Origin: Struthio camelus
Lineage: Eukaryota > Chordata > Aves > Struthioniformes > Struthionidae
Assembly (NCBI RefSeq): GCF_040807025.1
Contig: NC_090942.1
Location: 39,882,911 to 39,946,910 of the forward strand
Direction: 5' to 3'
Length of the DNA stretch: 64,000 nt
The notes under the pieces are model-generated. The model searched no databases. It was not told where the DNA came from and was given only the letters and a program-made list of their open reading frames with translations. Below are positions 14,701-28,500 of the stretch, piece by piece. The first letter of the stretch is position 1, and each line of letters begins with the position of its first letter. The translations under genes were made by a program, and so were the position numbers.

Positions 14701-14950
14701 ATAGATCTCTTTACAACATTTCTGGTACTTTCTGGCAACAAAACTACAATCTTCAATTTCTCCCCAAATACTGTCATTATAAAAATTGACTGAAAAATAT
14801 TCTGAAAAAACCTCATTATTTTACTATTCCTTCCAAGACTGTGGATCACATTCTAAAAACTGCACTTCTCTGTAATTAGAGGCTATGCAAAATTTTAGGC
14901 TTGAAATGGTAGATTATGCTGATGGCATATTTCAAAGAAATACAAACGTA
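8737..14950. other. Intergenic DNA, no supported gene
   Basis: AT-rich sequence. It contains an 18-base T-rich tract at about 9337-9355, a perfect short palindrome at 11444-11466 and a small CpG-rich patch at about 13577-13710. I see no coding exon or recognisable transposon. Confidence 0.6.
13577..13710. promoter_or_regulatory. Orphan CpG-rich patch
   Basis: About a dozen CpG dinucleotides fall within roughly 130 bp, in DNA where CpG is otherwise rare. It is too short to be a standard CpG island. It could be an unmethylated enhancer, an alternative first exon, or a relic of a GC-rich insertion. Confidence 0.35.
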
Positions 14951-15745
14951 AGAATCACAGAATAGTTGAGGTTGGAAGGGAGCTCTGCAGATCATCTAGT
15001 CCAACCCCCCCACTCAAACAGGGTCACCTAGAGCAGGCTGCCCAGGACCCTGTCCAGATGGCTTTTGAGTATCTCCATGGAAGGTGTCCCCAGTCTCCCT
15101 GGGCAACCTGTTCCAGGGCTCAATCACCCTCACTGGAAAGAAGTTTTTCCTTATGTTCGGATGGAACTTCCTGTGTTGCAGTTTGTGCCGGTTTCCTCTT
15201 GTCCTGTCCCTGGGCACCACTGAAAAGAGTTTGGCCCCAACCTCTCTATACCCTATACTTTCATCAGATATTTATATTTATATGCATTCATAAGATCCCC
15301 TTCAGTCTTCTCTTCTCCAGGCTAAATAGGCCCAGCTCTCTGAGAGATGCTCCAGTTCCTTCATCACCTATATAGCCTTTTGCTGGACTCGCTCCAGGAG
15401 CTCCATATCTCTCTTGTACTGGGGAGCCCGGAACTGGACCAGGTGAGGCCTCATCGGGGCTGAGTGGAGGGGAAGGATCACCTCCCTCGACCTGCTGGGT
15501 GTCACGTCACTTTCTGATGCACCCCAGGATACCATTGGCCTTCTGGGCCACAAGGGCACACTGCTGCCTCATGCTCAACTCGTTGTCCACCAGGACTCCC
15601 AGGTCCTTCTCTGCAGAGCTGCTCTCCAGCAGGTCAGCCCCCAGCCTGTACCGGTGCATGGGTTTATTCCTCCCCAGGTGCAGGACCCTGCACTTCCCTT
15701 TGTTGCACTTCATGAGGCTTCTCTCTGCCATCTCTCCAGACTGTA
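14951..15745 (-). mobile_element. CR1 LINE, 5'-truncated (about 795 bp)
   Basis: Read on the + strand it starts with the complement of the CR1 3' end (aatcacagaatagttgaggt, then tggaagg and atcatctagtccaacc) and continues into the reverse-transcriptase C-terminal region. Minus-strand pieces include [41 protein letters not shown] and RKNFFPVRVIEPWNRLPRE. The frame is broken several times, so the copy is dead. It is truncated at about 15745. Confidence 0.95.
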
Positions 15746-15929
15746 AAGTGGTGTAATGGTTTGGGAGATGGACAGCCACCCCTATAATCTGTCTCTGAGA
15801 TCGGCCATAAACTGCTGCCCAAGGAAGAATATGAGATTATGGCAGACCTAGAGTTTTCCTCTTAATATTTCCTGAGCCTCCAAACATTTGTGGTTCAGGC
15901 ATCTTCTGCATATTTAGTAAACTTGAATG

Positions 15930-17065
15930 GATTTACTTTTTGGTGGACCTGTCCAGCTTCTCCTTAAACCCACATTAATCTTTGGTGTCTGAAGCACCCT
16001 GCAATTGCATAGCCTAGCTATGCATTATGTGAAACACAGGATCACAGGATAATTCAGGTTGGAAGGGACCTCAGAAGGTCTCTAGTGCAAGGGCCTGCTC
16101 AAAGCAAGGTCAGCTACGAGGTCAGCCCCTGTTGCTCAGGGCTTTATCCAGCTGGGTCTTGAAAACCTCCACAGATGGAGACAGAATCCTCCCTGGGCCC
16201 CTGTTCCAACATCTCATTATTTTCATAAGGAAAATATTTTTCTTTATAACCAGTTAGACCTACCAGTGTTTCACTTTATGATCGTTGTCCCTTGTTCTGC
16301 CACCGTGCACCGCAGGGAAGAGCCTGGCTCTATTTGCTCAGTAACTGCCCTGTAGGTACTGGTTAGTAGGTACTGCTGTGAGGTCCCCTGAAGCCGTCTC
16401 TTTTTCAGGCTGAATGAGCCCCGGTTCCTCAGCCTCTCCCCACAGGCCAAGTGCTCCAGCCCTGACCATCATGGTAGCCCTGTGCTGAACTCAGTTTAGT
16501 TTATTGAAGTCTTTCTTGCATCGTGGGGCCCCAAACTGGACACATTATTCCCGTTGTGGGCTAACAAGGGCTCAGTAAAGGGGTAAATCTCTTGATCACT
16601 GCGCTTCTAGTGATACTGCCCAGTGTGCTGTCAGCCTTCACCACTGGCACAGTGCATTATGGGCTCATGTTTTAGTTGACTGCCAGGCAGAAGCTCCTTG
16701 TCCTTTCCTGCAGAGCTGCCACCAGCCAGTCAGTCCCCACCTGTACCCATGCAGCAGTTCATCCAGGCCCCTCTACATTCATAATTTACTCAGCAGCGTT
16801 CAGCTAGTCTCCATTTCCTTCTCTATTTCAAATAACTCCTAGTATCCTGCTGGCTTGTTCTGAGCATCTAGCAAAAATTTTGCCTGAAAACACATATACT
16901 ATAACCCCTAGATCTAACTCCTGAGTGGTAATGATCGTATTAGAGCCCATTATTTCACCTGTGAAGTTAAGACTGCTTTAGCCCATGGAAATGGACCTAC
17001 ATTAATTTACACTGAACTTCATCTGCTATTTTAATGTCCAGTTACTGAATTTTGTAACAAGTCAC
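15930..17065 (-). mobile_element. Old CR1-type LINE fragments interrupted by a younger CR1
   Basis: The segment 15930-16030 (cttctccttaaacccacatt, with gcattatgtgaa) and the segment from about 16790 to 17065 (gagtggtaat, cattatttcacctg, tgaacttcatctgctatttt) follow the order of an ancient CR1 subfamily 3' region in reverse orientation. The piece between them is a different CR1 copy. This assignment is from memory of old CR1/L3-like sequences. Confidence 0.6.
16035..16788 (-). mobile_element. CR1 LINE, diverged, 5'-truncated
   Basis: It begins acacaggatcacaggataat, then caggttggaagggacctcag. It continues through CR1 landmarks such as tcctcagcctctccccacag and ccaagtgctccagccctgac, and then the cytosine-rich 5' part (gcagagctgccaccagcc). 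No long open frame survives. Confidence 0.9.
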
Positions 17066-20000
17066 ACAATAAATAAACCAGAAAGCATTGGCAAAGTGTA
17101 CTGACTCCATGCTGTTTCTAGAAATAAAGCCGTTAAACCTCTTTGTAAAGCTTTCTGATATTCTATAGTAACCACAGCCCCTAGGTCTGAATGCATTTAC
17201 AAACAAGACACATTGCTTTTTACAATGATCAGCTTCATGATGCTGCTGAGTCCATCTTGTGTTGCCTCTATAATGTGCCTGCTCACCTCTTACTTTCTGC
17301 TTGGGTTGTCACATACATACATTGCTAACACAGATGGCCTGGTGCATCTCCACATTATGGCATTTAAGTACTTGTGGACTACCAAAATGCCACTTGTCAT
17401 ATAATTGCTTAACCTGCAGCATCTTGAAGTGCTGCCAAAATATATACAGACATTACAAAAATGAATTCCAGGGAAAACATATTTCAATCAGGGCAATTGT
17501 TCATGCTCATGCTCCAAAGGATTAAAAAGGAAAACTGAAAGTTTAAATTAAAAAAGAAAAGAGAAGAGAGGAGATCAGTCATGCATCATAAACTCTGACT
17601 ACTGTGAAATAGCCAACAGACTCCACAATTACTCATCCCATCACGTGGTGTGGTTGTAACTTCTTAAAACCATGACCCTGTCAGGTAAATACAGCCCAGA
17701 AATATACTTTTGTCTTACATTTATTTTTCAGAAGAAAGGAATGAATGTTATAAAGGAGAAAGGAGGATATTCTTAACAGGAACTCATGCATCTCTGTTGA
17801 TTTTGATGGGGCAGCCCCTCTTTGCTGCAGCTAAAGATCTAGTCCAAAGTCATCTGATTTGGAAAATGATTTTAGCCATGCCCTGGCATTGTAGTTTCAG
17901 CCCTTGGTGTGCATACTGGCAGTGCTACACTGGTCTTGAGATACTGCTTTTTCTCTAGCCCCCGCCACGTACACTTTTTCCAAATGTACCATCACCAGTA
18001 GCTTGACTAGTGGGTGATGATGCTCTTCAGAATAAGACTAATTACCGAGCTCTGCTACAATCCCACCTCCCCTCCCCTATTTAAATGCATATGCCGTACC
18101 CAGGCAAATTGTGGTAAATTGGTGTAATTACCCTATGCATCAAGAAAACACTGTTCTATGGGGAATATCAATTGCCAGGTTTCCATGATACCTGAGTCAT
18201 AATTGTATGTATTATGTAAATACAAACACATACACATACCTACATACGTGCACGTATTTTAACACATTGTATAACTTTTCTTCCTAAGTGTTGGTGTTGG
18301 AAGGCTAATCATTCCATGCTGGTCATCAGGCTACTACACGGTTATCATGCTAATCAAAGCCTGCTTTGAAATGCTGTTTAGTTTCATTACCATCACAAAG
18401 GAGCAGCTAAAGGACATCTAAGGCAGGCTGGGGGGGCAGTGAATGCGCCGAGACACTATAATCTATTTGAACAGCCATGTTTATTGGAAACAGGAGGGGA
18501 CATTGTCTAGCATAAGCTGGTATCAATCTCTGAATGGATTTTGTTCCTTGTTATTACTGTGCAGGCAGCCGGGCAGGGAAGAATGAGCTCTGCAGAGAGA
18601 CAGGCATCTCCCCACTAAGCAGGGAAAGGCTTGTTAGCCCCCCCACATGCCAGATGCGCTCTTGCAATCTATTAAGGCTGATTTTTCCCAGCCTAGGACA
18701 GGGAAGTCATAACATTTCAATGCCCAAATCATCCTTTGTTGTTTTGAGAAGTTTTGTGCGTCTGTGTTGTATACACAGACGGTAATCTCTTTGGGGCAGA
18801 GATCTCTGCTAGAGGGGACCCTCCATCCTAGATCAAGAGCCTCCATTATAAAATAAATGAGTAATGCCTGTCTAACTATGCTTTGCTAGCTTCTGTGGAG
18901 GTGCAAACTTTTTAAACTGTCTTATTGCATGGTTCTCTCTAATTTTTTATTAAAGAAACACACTTTCTCTTTAGAACAAACTTGTCTGAATAGCTTGCTG
19001 GATTATTCTGTTTTGAGTTACGGTTAGACAACTAAAACTGAACATAGATTTTGAGGAATTAAATCAGGTGGCCACACTTATAGTCATGAAATAGATCATA
19101 CGTTTGAAGGCTGCAGACACTTTTGATGTTGTAAAACTACTGGTAAGGACAATGCAGGCAATGATCTATAGGACTTTGACGCAACAAGTATAGCCACGCA
19201 TAAGATTCCCAGGCTCCTTATTTTGACTGAGAAGCTCATTATGGAGCCACAGTTGTGCATACTCATCATAAAGGCTGCAGGATGTTTTTCATTATGCTCG
19301 TACTTGCACTGTAAAGCAGACAAGAGTTTCCTGTTATGTCAGTTGGACTGAAAAAGTGTTTACACATGCAAATAAATATAAAAAATACCACAGCCTCAAA
19401 ACAGACCCTCTTCCCTGATTTCCTGTTAAAAACATCAGTATACTTGCTCATAATGAATCAAATGCATGCTCAAGGCTGGATATTTAAAATAAAAAATGGG
19501 CATATTTTCTTCTGCTGAATTCTGAACTATTACAAAGCATACGTGCTGCGCTGTGGTCACATGAGATCTTGTAAGCGAAATGAGTTTTGCTTATGTCAAA
19601 ACTAGTTGGAAAGATATAGCAGGTGCATCTGAAAGAAAATAGTTCATCAGTAGATAGCAGACTCCCTTTCATATCAGCCCTAAAACAGTATTTGAAAGGG
19701 CACTATGACACTGCAAGTCTTCAAGTTGACATAGACAGCTAAAATCCATGTGGCTTTTCACAGGAGCGATGGCATTCAAATTGTCATGGCTATATTTTGT
19801 CACCTGCCCATCTTAAAGGGATCGCTGAACATGGTTCCTTATTTCAGTCTTTTCTTTCTGTAGTATTACTATATAAACAGCTCCCAAATTTCTTTGAGGA
19901 GATAACTAGATTTCAATGATCAATGTAGTGGCTTTTCTGTAGTTTTTGGTGGGTTGGCTGACCATCAAATCTCACAATTGGCAGCAAGGTCTACACAGGA

Positions 20001-20376
20001 GAACTGACTTTGCATAACTGCAATGTAAACAAGGCAGAAGAGCAACAGCCTAAAACATCCAAACGCTAGAATTAAACCACACCTCAAAGCCTGTGTGGCT
20101 GTCCTCTCTTTTCCAGATGTTCCTCTTCTTTTTGGTTACCTAGCACCAGTTTCAAATCTTTTCTCTGATGGATATCAGAGAGGGCAAGGGAAGCCGATGA
20201 TAGTTCTTATAAAACAGGTAGTGCCTGTGCATCTTCTTGTTTATATGTAAATTGACTGAAACATTTCAAGCTGAAATGGCTATCAAAAAAGTGAGAGATT
20301 CTGGTTCCTGGTGAGTCCATAACCAAACAAGTATTCAAATACTTTGCTTGAGCTTCTCACTCAGGATGTGCTCTGT
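17066..20376. other. Intergenic DNA, no supported gene
   Basis: No exon or transposon is recognised. The stretch 18020-18560 is rich in homeodomain-type (TAATTAC) and octamer-like (ATGCATAT) words and looks like a conserved non-coding element by texture only. Confidence 0.55.
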
Positions 20377-20790
20377 AATCACAGAATCACAGAATCACAG
20401 AATCACAGAATCGTTTAGGTTGGAAGGGACCTCTGGAGATCATCTAGTCCAACCTCCCTGCTCAAGCAGGGTCACCTAGAGCATATTGCCCAGGATCACG
20501 TCCAGACGGCTTTTGAATATCTCCAGGGAAGGAGACTCCACCACCTCTCTGGGCAACCTGTTCCAATGCTCTGTCACCCTCACAGTGAAGAAGTTTTTTC
20601 TCAGGTTCAGATGGAACTTCCTGTGTTTCAGTTTCTGCCCGTTGCCTCTTGTCCTGCTGCTGAGCACCACGGAGAAGAGACTGGCCTCATCCTCTTGACA
20701 CTCCCCCTTCAGATACTTGTACACGTTGATGAGATCGCCTCTCAATCTTCTCTTCTCCAGGCTGAACAGGCCCTGCTCTTGCAGTCTTAA
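20377..20790 (-). mobile_element. CR1 LINE, 5'-truncated (about 410 bp), with octamer tail
   Basis: The + strand starts with four copies of the octamer aatcacag, the complement of the CR1 3' tail, then gtttaggttggaagggacct. The minus strand encodes [20 protein letters not shown] and then [20 protein letters not shown], with an almost intact 89-codon frame. These are the last residues of CR1 ORF2. It is truncated near 20790 and looks younger than the copies at 15-17 kb. Confidence 0.95.
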
Positions 20791-23700
20791 TACTCATCTA
20801 TTCTTTTCCATCTTTTACGTATGTATTAATTGATTGGGGTTCTGTGTTTGTTAGTCCAGTGATTGTGCTTGAAATGGCAATATTATTTTTGGAACATAGA
20901 AACTATGTTCCTGCAGGCAGAGAATTAAAGTTGCCATTAAAACAAATATAAAACAAATATAAAAAAGAAGCCTAGAAAACCTCCATAGAGCTCAGTTTCC
21001 ATTGGGTTTCTGTGACTAAGAAATACAATTTAGGCTAACTCATGAAACTCGAACCATTCTGCAGTAAAAACAGGAGGCAGCATATGGACAGGTCATTCAT
21101 GTACAGTGATTATCAATGGAATTAGGTTTTGGATTTAGGAAAACATCTGAGGCACTGCATGCCATTTAGGTAGCTGTCTACTGTATAGGTATGATTTAAT
21201 GTTTAATATGAAGCTAGACTGGAGAAACAGAATTAAAAATGGCCACCTCCACTGGAAGCTCCACAGTAACAACATCACTGAAATCACGTTTGAGTTGGTG
21301 CAGTTTTGCATCTATTTATAGGGCCCCATCAGTCTTGTAACTGAGAAGTCCAATGGACTGGAAACAAGTTGTCATCACTTCCAGTCATCTCTGAATGGTA
21401 AACAGTTCAAATTATAAATTCTTTGTCCTAAAATTGTCTGCTGCTAATTGCTCTTTTGCATGTAATTATCAGTGTGGATTTAATAAGTATGGAAATACCA
21501 CTACATGCCAAAAAGTAAAAATAAGACTAGAGAAAAAGCAGACTTAAAGAATGTCTGGCAGACAAACTCTTTAATTAATCCTGGCTGACATCTCTCTCAT
21601 TGAGCATCTCTGGCAAAGAGATGGATTTCTGTAATTGCTCAAGTGAAATTAGTAATACATTTGCTTCTATAGCTAGAAAGGCTTTGGCCTTAGCCTCCAG
21701 GCTATGTGTTTGAAACTAACATTGCTATAAATGAGAACAATACTGAACACATTGACAAAGACATAGAAGAACTTACTATATTTTAAGAGTAGTAACTCCT
21801 AGTAAAGTATCAATTCAAATTACAGACAGGCAAAACTTAGGAGGGGTTTTGAATTGGCATTAGGCTTTTAGGAGTAGCTCAAACTTTCGCTTTCCTTGCA
21901 GGATCTGTCTTTTAAACACCTACCTGGTTTATGTGGCAGCTAAAACATGGGAGATAGAGATGCAAAAACTGAATTCTCCTCTCAAAAGTTTTTCCTCTTG
22001 TTTCTGATTAGGTAAAAAGACCAAGATGGACAAACAAATTTGCAATGACACTTTCTGCCTACTGTCAAAAGACAATGAAAGTTGAAATATCCTTTAAACT
22101 TCCCAACCGTGGTCACAATATTTAGATAATATTGATCAGAATATAATCAGACTCATCAGATGGGTCTATACACAAACATAGTAAGGGTCCCAAATCTGGA
22201 TCCCTCATAGTTAATGGCTAAACTACCGTTAGCCACAGGGAGAGAAAAATCCTAGCCACATATTCTCCTGAACTATTATAGACGATTTAGTGGAAGAAAG
22301 AACTGGTATTTTCCCCTCTTCATTTTCACTACATTTCTCTAAAGGAAAAACATCTAGACTTAGGGTTGTTAAGCAGGGTAATGACCTGTTGCACAAAATT
22401 AAAGAATAAATTATTACCAAGAGAGAATCAAGTAGAATGCAAATCTGAAATGTTTTTTCTTGAGTGGAAAAATAGACTTCTTTAATTTCCTTAGTTGCTA
22501 GTTTTTGCTGACATTTAATGATTCTGTGCAGGCCTGAAAATGCCTTTCTAATGTTCAGGAAGAATACTGAAACAAAATTAACCAAGTCTGACTAAGCAAA
22601 AAGCTGTTACTAAAAGCTGTAGGTGGGAAGTAGCATTACAAGCTTCCTTTTGTTATTTCTGGCCAAATTCCTTAATGTAGATCTGTCGCCCAACGGGGAA
22701 CGGCCTAAAGAATTAATGAGAGTTTTTTTCCTCATGTCTTCTCCAGTTTATGCTAAATCTTCTTCTCTCTGGGGCTTATAAGAGTGGCAATTATTGTGAG
22801 ACATTTTGTATGTGATATAATACCTGTTTACCAGGAACTCTGACACTAAGTCCACGATAGCGGAGATGGCAACAGAACTGAACCACTGTATTCAGTGAAC
22901 ACATCGAGTCCTGTATCCACTTTCTGTCGATTTGAATCGCTATCCTAGGTGTAAAGGAGGCCGTACCCAACTGCAAACACACCGAGCCTTCTACACCTTC
23001 ATACTTGGTTGTACTAGGAGAATCAGACAGCAACAACACACTTCAGTACCTTTGCATTTGGTCAAATGAAGTCTGAAGGCATTCTGGTACACTCTATTTA
23101 TGTCAGCAAGATTTTTTTGACACAGTTATTGAGGTAGAGGTTTGCTTGCTACCATTAGAGAGGAATGTCTCAGTCTGAGAGCTGTTGTTGAAAGTCATGT
23201 ATGAAACTGAAGCGAGACTTCCATACTACTCCTTTTTGCAGGCTCATTATGAATACCTCTAAAACGTCATTACAGCAGCTCTGAAATGAAGATAACAACA
23301 CCAGGGTGGATTCAATGTCTATTTTCCCTGAGAGATTTCTGCATTCCATTTGTGACTGATTTTATGATAAGGTAACTCTCTGGAGGGCATAGCTCTATTT
23401 TCCAAATTATTCTTTTTCTTTCTGAACGAGAACAGGAAAAGAATAAACCCTGGCTGATTGGATCGCCTTAACAGCATATTTCTTCAGGACTTCTGCATCA
23501 GAGCAAATTAGATCATTCTGCATTGATGTGATGCATAATTTCCATATCTTCTGTGCCATCAGTTCCTTGAGTTTGGTTTGAAGGGATAAGAACAAAGCTG
23601 CAGCATTTGACTGAAATTGTTTTTATTGCTGGAATCACAATATTTTTATGGTCAAGAGAAAAACTATCACAACTGCCACACAGTGTGATTCAACTTTACA

Positions 23701-25307
23701 TATTGGGAACCTTAACTCTTGTCAGCATCAATTGGACTTGAAATACATCTATTGCTATGAGTCTTTATTTTTATGTAGCCCTACTAGCAAAAAGAAGCTA
23801 TTTCCTGCTTGTAATTCAGTGCACACTGGTTTTGTTATTTTCTTTAACTCTTCTGCATGTTTAAATCAGTGCTTATTACACATTCTTTCAGCACTTCCTT
23901 TCGAAATGTGTCTTGGTGCATCAGGTGAACACAGCTAAGTTAAAGACTGGATCTGCTGCTTGAAAATATTCACTGATGGCATGTAATGAAGAAGTAATGG
24001 CAGCTGAAACAATAACTGCCTCTAACAATTTGATTTCAGCTATTGTTGAACTTGTTGATCATCGCAGACAAATGAAATACGAACTGTAACGGAATATTGC
24101 ACCTTCCATCATTGTATTATAGGTTATGATTGCTGCATTTTTCTTCCTCTACTATAAAAGGTTGCTCTTTGGAAGAAAGAGAGGCTGATTGCCTCCATTA
24201 GTTCTTGGTATCATTCAGTACTTTGGGCAGCATTCATTTCTTTTGCTGTTTGTTTGTATTCCCTAATCACTGAAAATACTCTGATAATTCTTACATAACT
24301 TGACGTCCTTTCTCCAGTGCAACCGGAGAATAGTTTTTGTTGAACCCCTATTTTGCTCCCACTCCTAGAAGTGTAGTCTTGCTGTTCTTTAGGCATTTAT
24401 ATTAAACATACTTTGAGATGGCTCTTAAGATAACATGTGAATTGAGATCACTCTAAAAATTCATTTTAAACAGCTTGCATAGATTTTCATGAGAATTACT
24501 GGTAAACAAAACACATAATCATGAGATAGCAAGTTTGGGGGACTTCAATTAGAAGTAACTGTGAATGTATACCAAGACTGAGGGGTCTAACAACATATAA
24601 AATTAAATTACTAGGTTCCATTTTGAATCATCGCCTGATTATGTTTACACAGGAATTTTACTCCCTGATGGAAAAAAGTACGAAAAGCTGAGGCTTACCT
24701 GACTGTATATGCCACCAATTGCCAGCTCCAAAGAAGAAGGAGTAGCTTAAGTAAATGATCTTGGGATGTCAAAACTAAAAGTATCACTAAGGAAGCAACA
24801 CTTACGGATTGGCCTGTTCATATCAGTTTGTTGAGAATGGTGGCGTACATTCAGCTGTTATTCCTTCACCTTTTTGTCAATGGCTCTGATTAGTCAGCTT
24901 TTTCCTACTAAAAAATTTCCAAGCCATGCAGATATATTACTAATGGCTAATCCTCTAAAGTAAAAACTGTGAATGTAGGGAATTCTATAATTTATTACAG
25001 TTGAATGTCACTGAGCTTATGTACATGAATTATTTTGGAATATGACCTGCACAAAGTTAAAGAACTGTAGTTCTCATCCAGTATCTCTCTATGGGAATAT
25101 TATTCTACGTCAAGAATATCCACATTAAAAGCTTCTACAAATATTCTAGAAAACATATACTGGGCAACACCTGTATGCATAAACCTTATTTCTCAAAAGT
25201 AGCCACAGTTCTCACTTTCTTATTGCTCTTATGGTACATTGTACATACATGAAGAATATTGATTTTGCACTTGACATAAAGACTAGGTAACAATGTCATT
25301 AAAAGGG
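20791..25307. other. Intergenic DNA, no supported gene
   Basis: AT-rich, with short open frames only and no recognisable element. Confidence 0.6.
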
Positions 25308-25570
25308 GGGAGGGACGAGAGGTAACGAGCACAAATTGAAACACAGGAAGGTCCATCCAAACATGAGGAAAAATTTCTTTACTGTGAGGGTGACAGAGCA
25401 TTGGCATAGGTTGCCCAGGGAGGTTGTGTTCTCCATCCTTGGAGATACTCAAAAGCTGATCCTGGTCAACGTCATCTAGGTTTAACAGGAGGGATGGACT
25501 AGATGATCTCCAGAAGTCCCTTCCAACCTCAACCATTCTGTGATTCCATGATTCCGTGATTCTGTGAGGG
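25308..25570 (+). mobile_element. CR1 LINE 3' end, + orientation (about 260 bp)
   Basis: It contains acaaattgaaacacaggaag, atgaggaaaaatttctttac, ggttgcccagggaggttgtg and agatgatctccagaagtccc, and ends in the octamer tail attctgtg, attccatg, attccgtg, attctgtg. The octamers at the right end place the 3' end there. It is heavily 5'-truncated. Confidence 0.95.
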
Positions 25571-28500
25571 AGTAAAGTAGTCATTACAGATGACTGTGAA
25601 AGAATGAAGTATTCAGCCACTGCCTTCTTGGCGTACCTAAGTGCCATTTAGGTGAATATAGGATTACTCACACAGTTGTATTAATAATACAGGTATATTA
25701 TTGTAGAGAAATCCAGGAAGAAATATGCTCTCTTTTTCTTTTTTACTGCTATAAAGCTTGAAGCTTCAGAATTTTCACTGACTCCAGGAAATTATTGTAT
25801 GATGAGGATCCACAGCAAACCTCAAAATGAAGAGAAAGATTTTTCAATTCTGTAGCTCTAGCTGCACAAATAAATAAAATTGTCATTTGATAACAAACGT
25901 GACTTCAAAAGTCAGTTTCTTTTCAACATAGTTTAATCTTTGAGCAGCAGGTGCAAAAGTTACCTCAAGGCTGAAACTACAAACAGAGCAATTTTGCATG
26001 AAACGTCTTATTTAGCGGGAAATGTATGCATAACTCCAACATGTAGCTCTTGTCTCTTCTAACACCGGACATGCATGACCCAACATTTTATCTTGAAAGA
26101 CAAATACTTGGAGTGTCAATTTCTATCCTCCCACAAATTAGAACATGGTTCAGCATAATATTTGCTCATTTGGTCAGCGTTTAGCAATTGATGTGAACAT
26201 GGATTTTCACTCCAGTTCAGTTTCTAATCATTCAAAGGAGCAAATTTGCTCTGAATTATCTACCTGGACATCCAGGAAGTTGCTAATAAAAGAGAACCAA
26301 ACGGATGTAATGCTGCATTCAAACAGCCCTCACAGTTTTTACCCTGCCTGATTCTGAAAATGACATCGACATTGTTTAGCGCTAACTTGGGCTCAGAACT
26401 TTGCAGGAGTGGGCTCTCACTAAGAAAATTGAAAAAATTATTTTTTTCCCAATTTCTAAAATGCATAAAATAAACATAGTAATGAAGAAAGATTACTGTG
26501 TCTCAGGTCTTATGCAAATTTTCTCCCTGCTTGATATACCTGCAGTATACAGTAATGTCTCGTTCCAGCAAAGTACATAAGCACATGCTTAACTTGAGGC
26601 CATAAGAATAATCTGATTGGTGTAAAATTAAGCAATGTGCTTAAGTGCTTTGCTGTATTTAAGCCAGCCTTGAATAAAAGAAGATGGCTCACAAATCCCA
26701 ACCACGTTACACAATTCACCATTCTCCCACAAGTATGAAACACCATGGACCACTGCCAATCTACTTTAATTGCCCTGCAGGTATTGCACTACTGCACTGC
26801 TAGATGAGTCACCACAAAGAAATGTAATTTTGGAGCTGGCTTCTTGAAACAAGAACTCTTTGCTTCAAGTTTGTAGACAAATAGCTCTGAACAGAAAAAA
26901 ATGACTCCCATAGGTATTCCTACCCTTCTAGTAACGTCCTGATCTTGAACTTTTACTAAAATTGGTTATTTCCATTGCAATAAAATAGCTGTATTTACAA
27001 GCTGACCTTGAAGTATATATGCACTATTCCTCCAAGATAGTATCACAGCTTGTCAGCTAGAGGCCTGAGACTCTACACTGCTAAGGGATAACGAAAGTTC
27101 TTTTTCAGCCTCAGCTGCTGATGCTGCGTAAATTTAACATAATACAAATCTCATGTTGCTTCTTGGCCTTTGCTGGATTCCCAAAATGACATTGCACACT
27201 CTTTACACCATGTAAAAAAATAGAGGGAAAAAGATACCATAGCAAGCAATGGGAGCAACATGAGAAAAGGCACTGACAGCAGTGAGCATCTGTGGTTTAT
27301 TCACACAGCAAACGTGCAAGCAAAAGCATCCTGTATCTCAAAAAGACAACAGTCTTCAGCCACATACAACGAGGGCAAGGATAGCAGCTTGCAGTAGGTG
27401 GTTCCAGATCTGCTTCTCTGCTTCTTAGCAGGACAGGTTTGGAGGGAGAGCCTGGGAGATACCAATCTCTTCTTTCGCAGTGGTTCTGTCTTTGCATCCC
27501 ACTTTCACAACTGTGCGATTGAGCAAGGGCTGCAAAACTGCACCACTCCTCCCCCCACGTCCGTCGTGGCTGCAGACGGTGCCATTATTCACATCAGCAC
27601 AAAGGGACTGCAAAATGTCACTGTATCAGCCTTTGTACGCTGAATATGCACCGGCATAAATGACGACATCAGGTGCAAGACAATGAAGAAACAAGCTGAT
27701 TTCCTTCTACTGCCAAAGAAAGCACTGCCTCCACAATTTTGTGAGAACAGAGTTTGAGGACCTTCTTACAAATCACTGCAAGACAAAATCATCTTTATCT
27801 TGTGATATATGAGCAGACAATTGTCTCTCTATATCTCATCCTTCCAAATGGCATTGCTTTTAGAATATATTAGTTTCAGGCTCTCTGAAGAACTGGCTGG
27901 TAACATAAAAATCTTATAGAAATGTCTAATTTTGGCATTACTGCATGATAACAGAACAAAGTCCTGATCTTGTATCATTCCAGCTGAATGCAGAGATACA
28001 ATTATGCCCTTCAACTGGCACTACCACAGAAGTGATAACAAATTAAATATCAAACAGGTCGCCTTGACTGTGACAGGCAGAGGATGTTGTTTCTGACATA
28101 AACAACAGAGGTCAACATTTAAATGCATGGAAAGACTGAAAAGTTCTGTAGAACTGTTTGGGTTTTTTTTTTTTTTGAAATGCCATTCCTCTGTATCAAA
28201 CTATAGCAGCATGGGTTGACTTTTTTGATAGAAGTTATTAAAAAATGCATTCTCTCAGTGAGAACTATTGGCATCGTTAACTCCCAGAGAGATAATAAAA
28301 CAACAGGAGGTATTTCTAACACTGTTCTGAAATTTAAACATCTTCTTTTCGATAGATGTATTTCTAACTGGCATGTAATTATTTCAAAAGTATTATAACT
28401 AATTGCAGATGCTTTCTTTAAGAGTCTATTCCCGCTTGAATAATGCATATGAGATATATAAGATTCTTGGCTAGTATTCTTGCTTCTTTTGATACTGTTT

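Noticed and set aside
20377..20412. Tandem octamers that could suggest a short repeat array or CRISPR-like pattern
   Set aside because: They are the ATTCTGTG tail of a CR1 element in reverse orientation. There are no spacers, and this is a eukaryotic genome.
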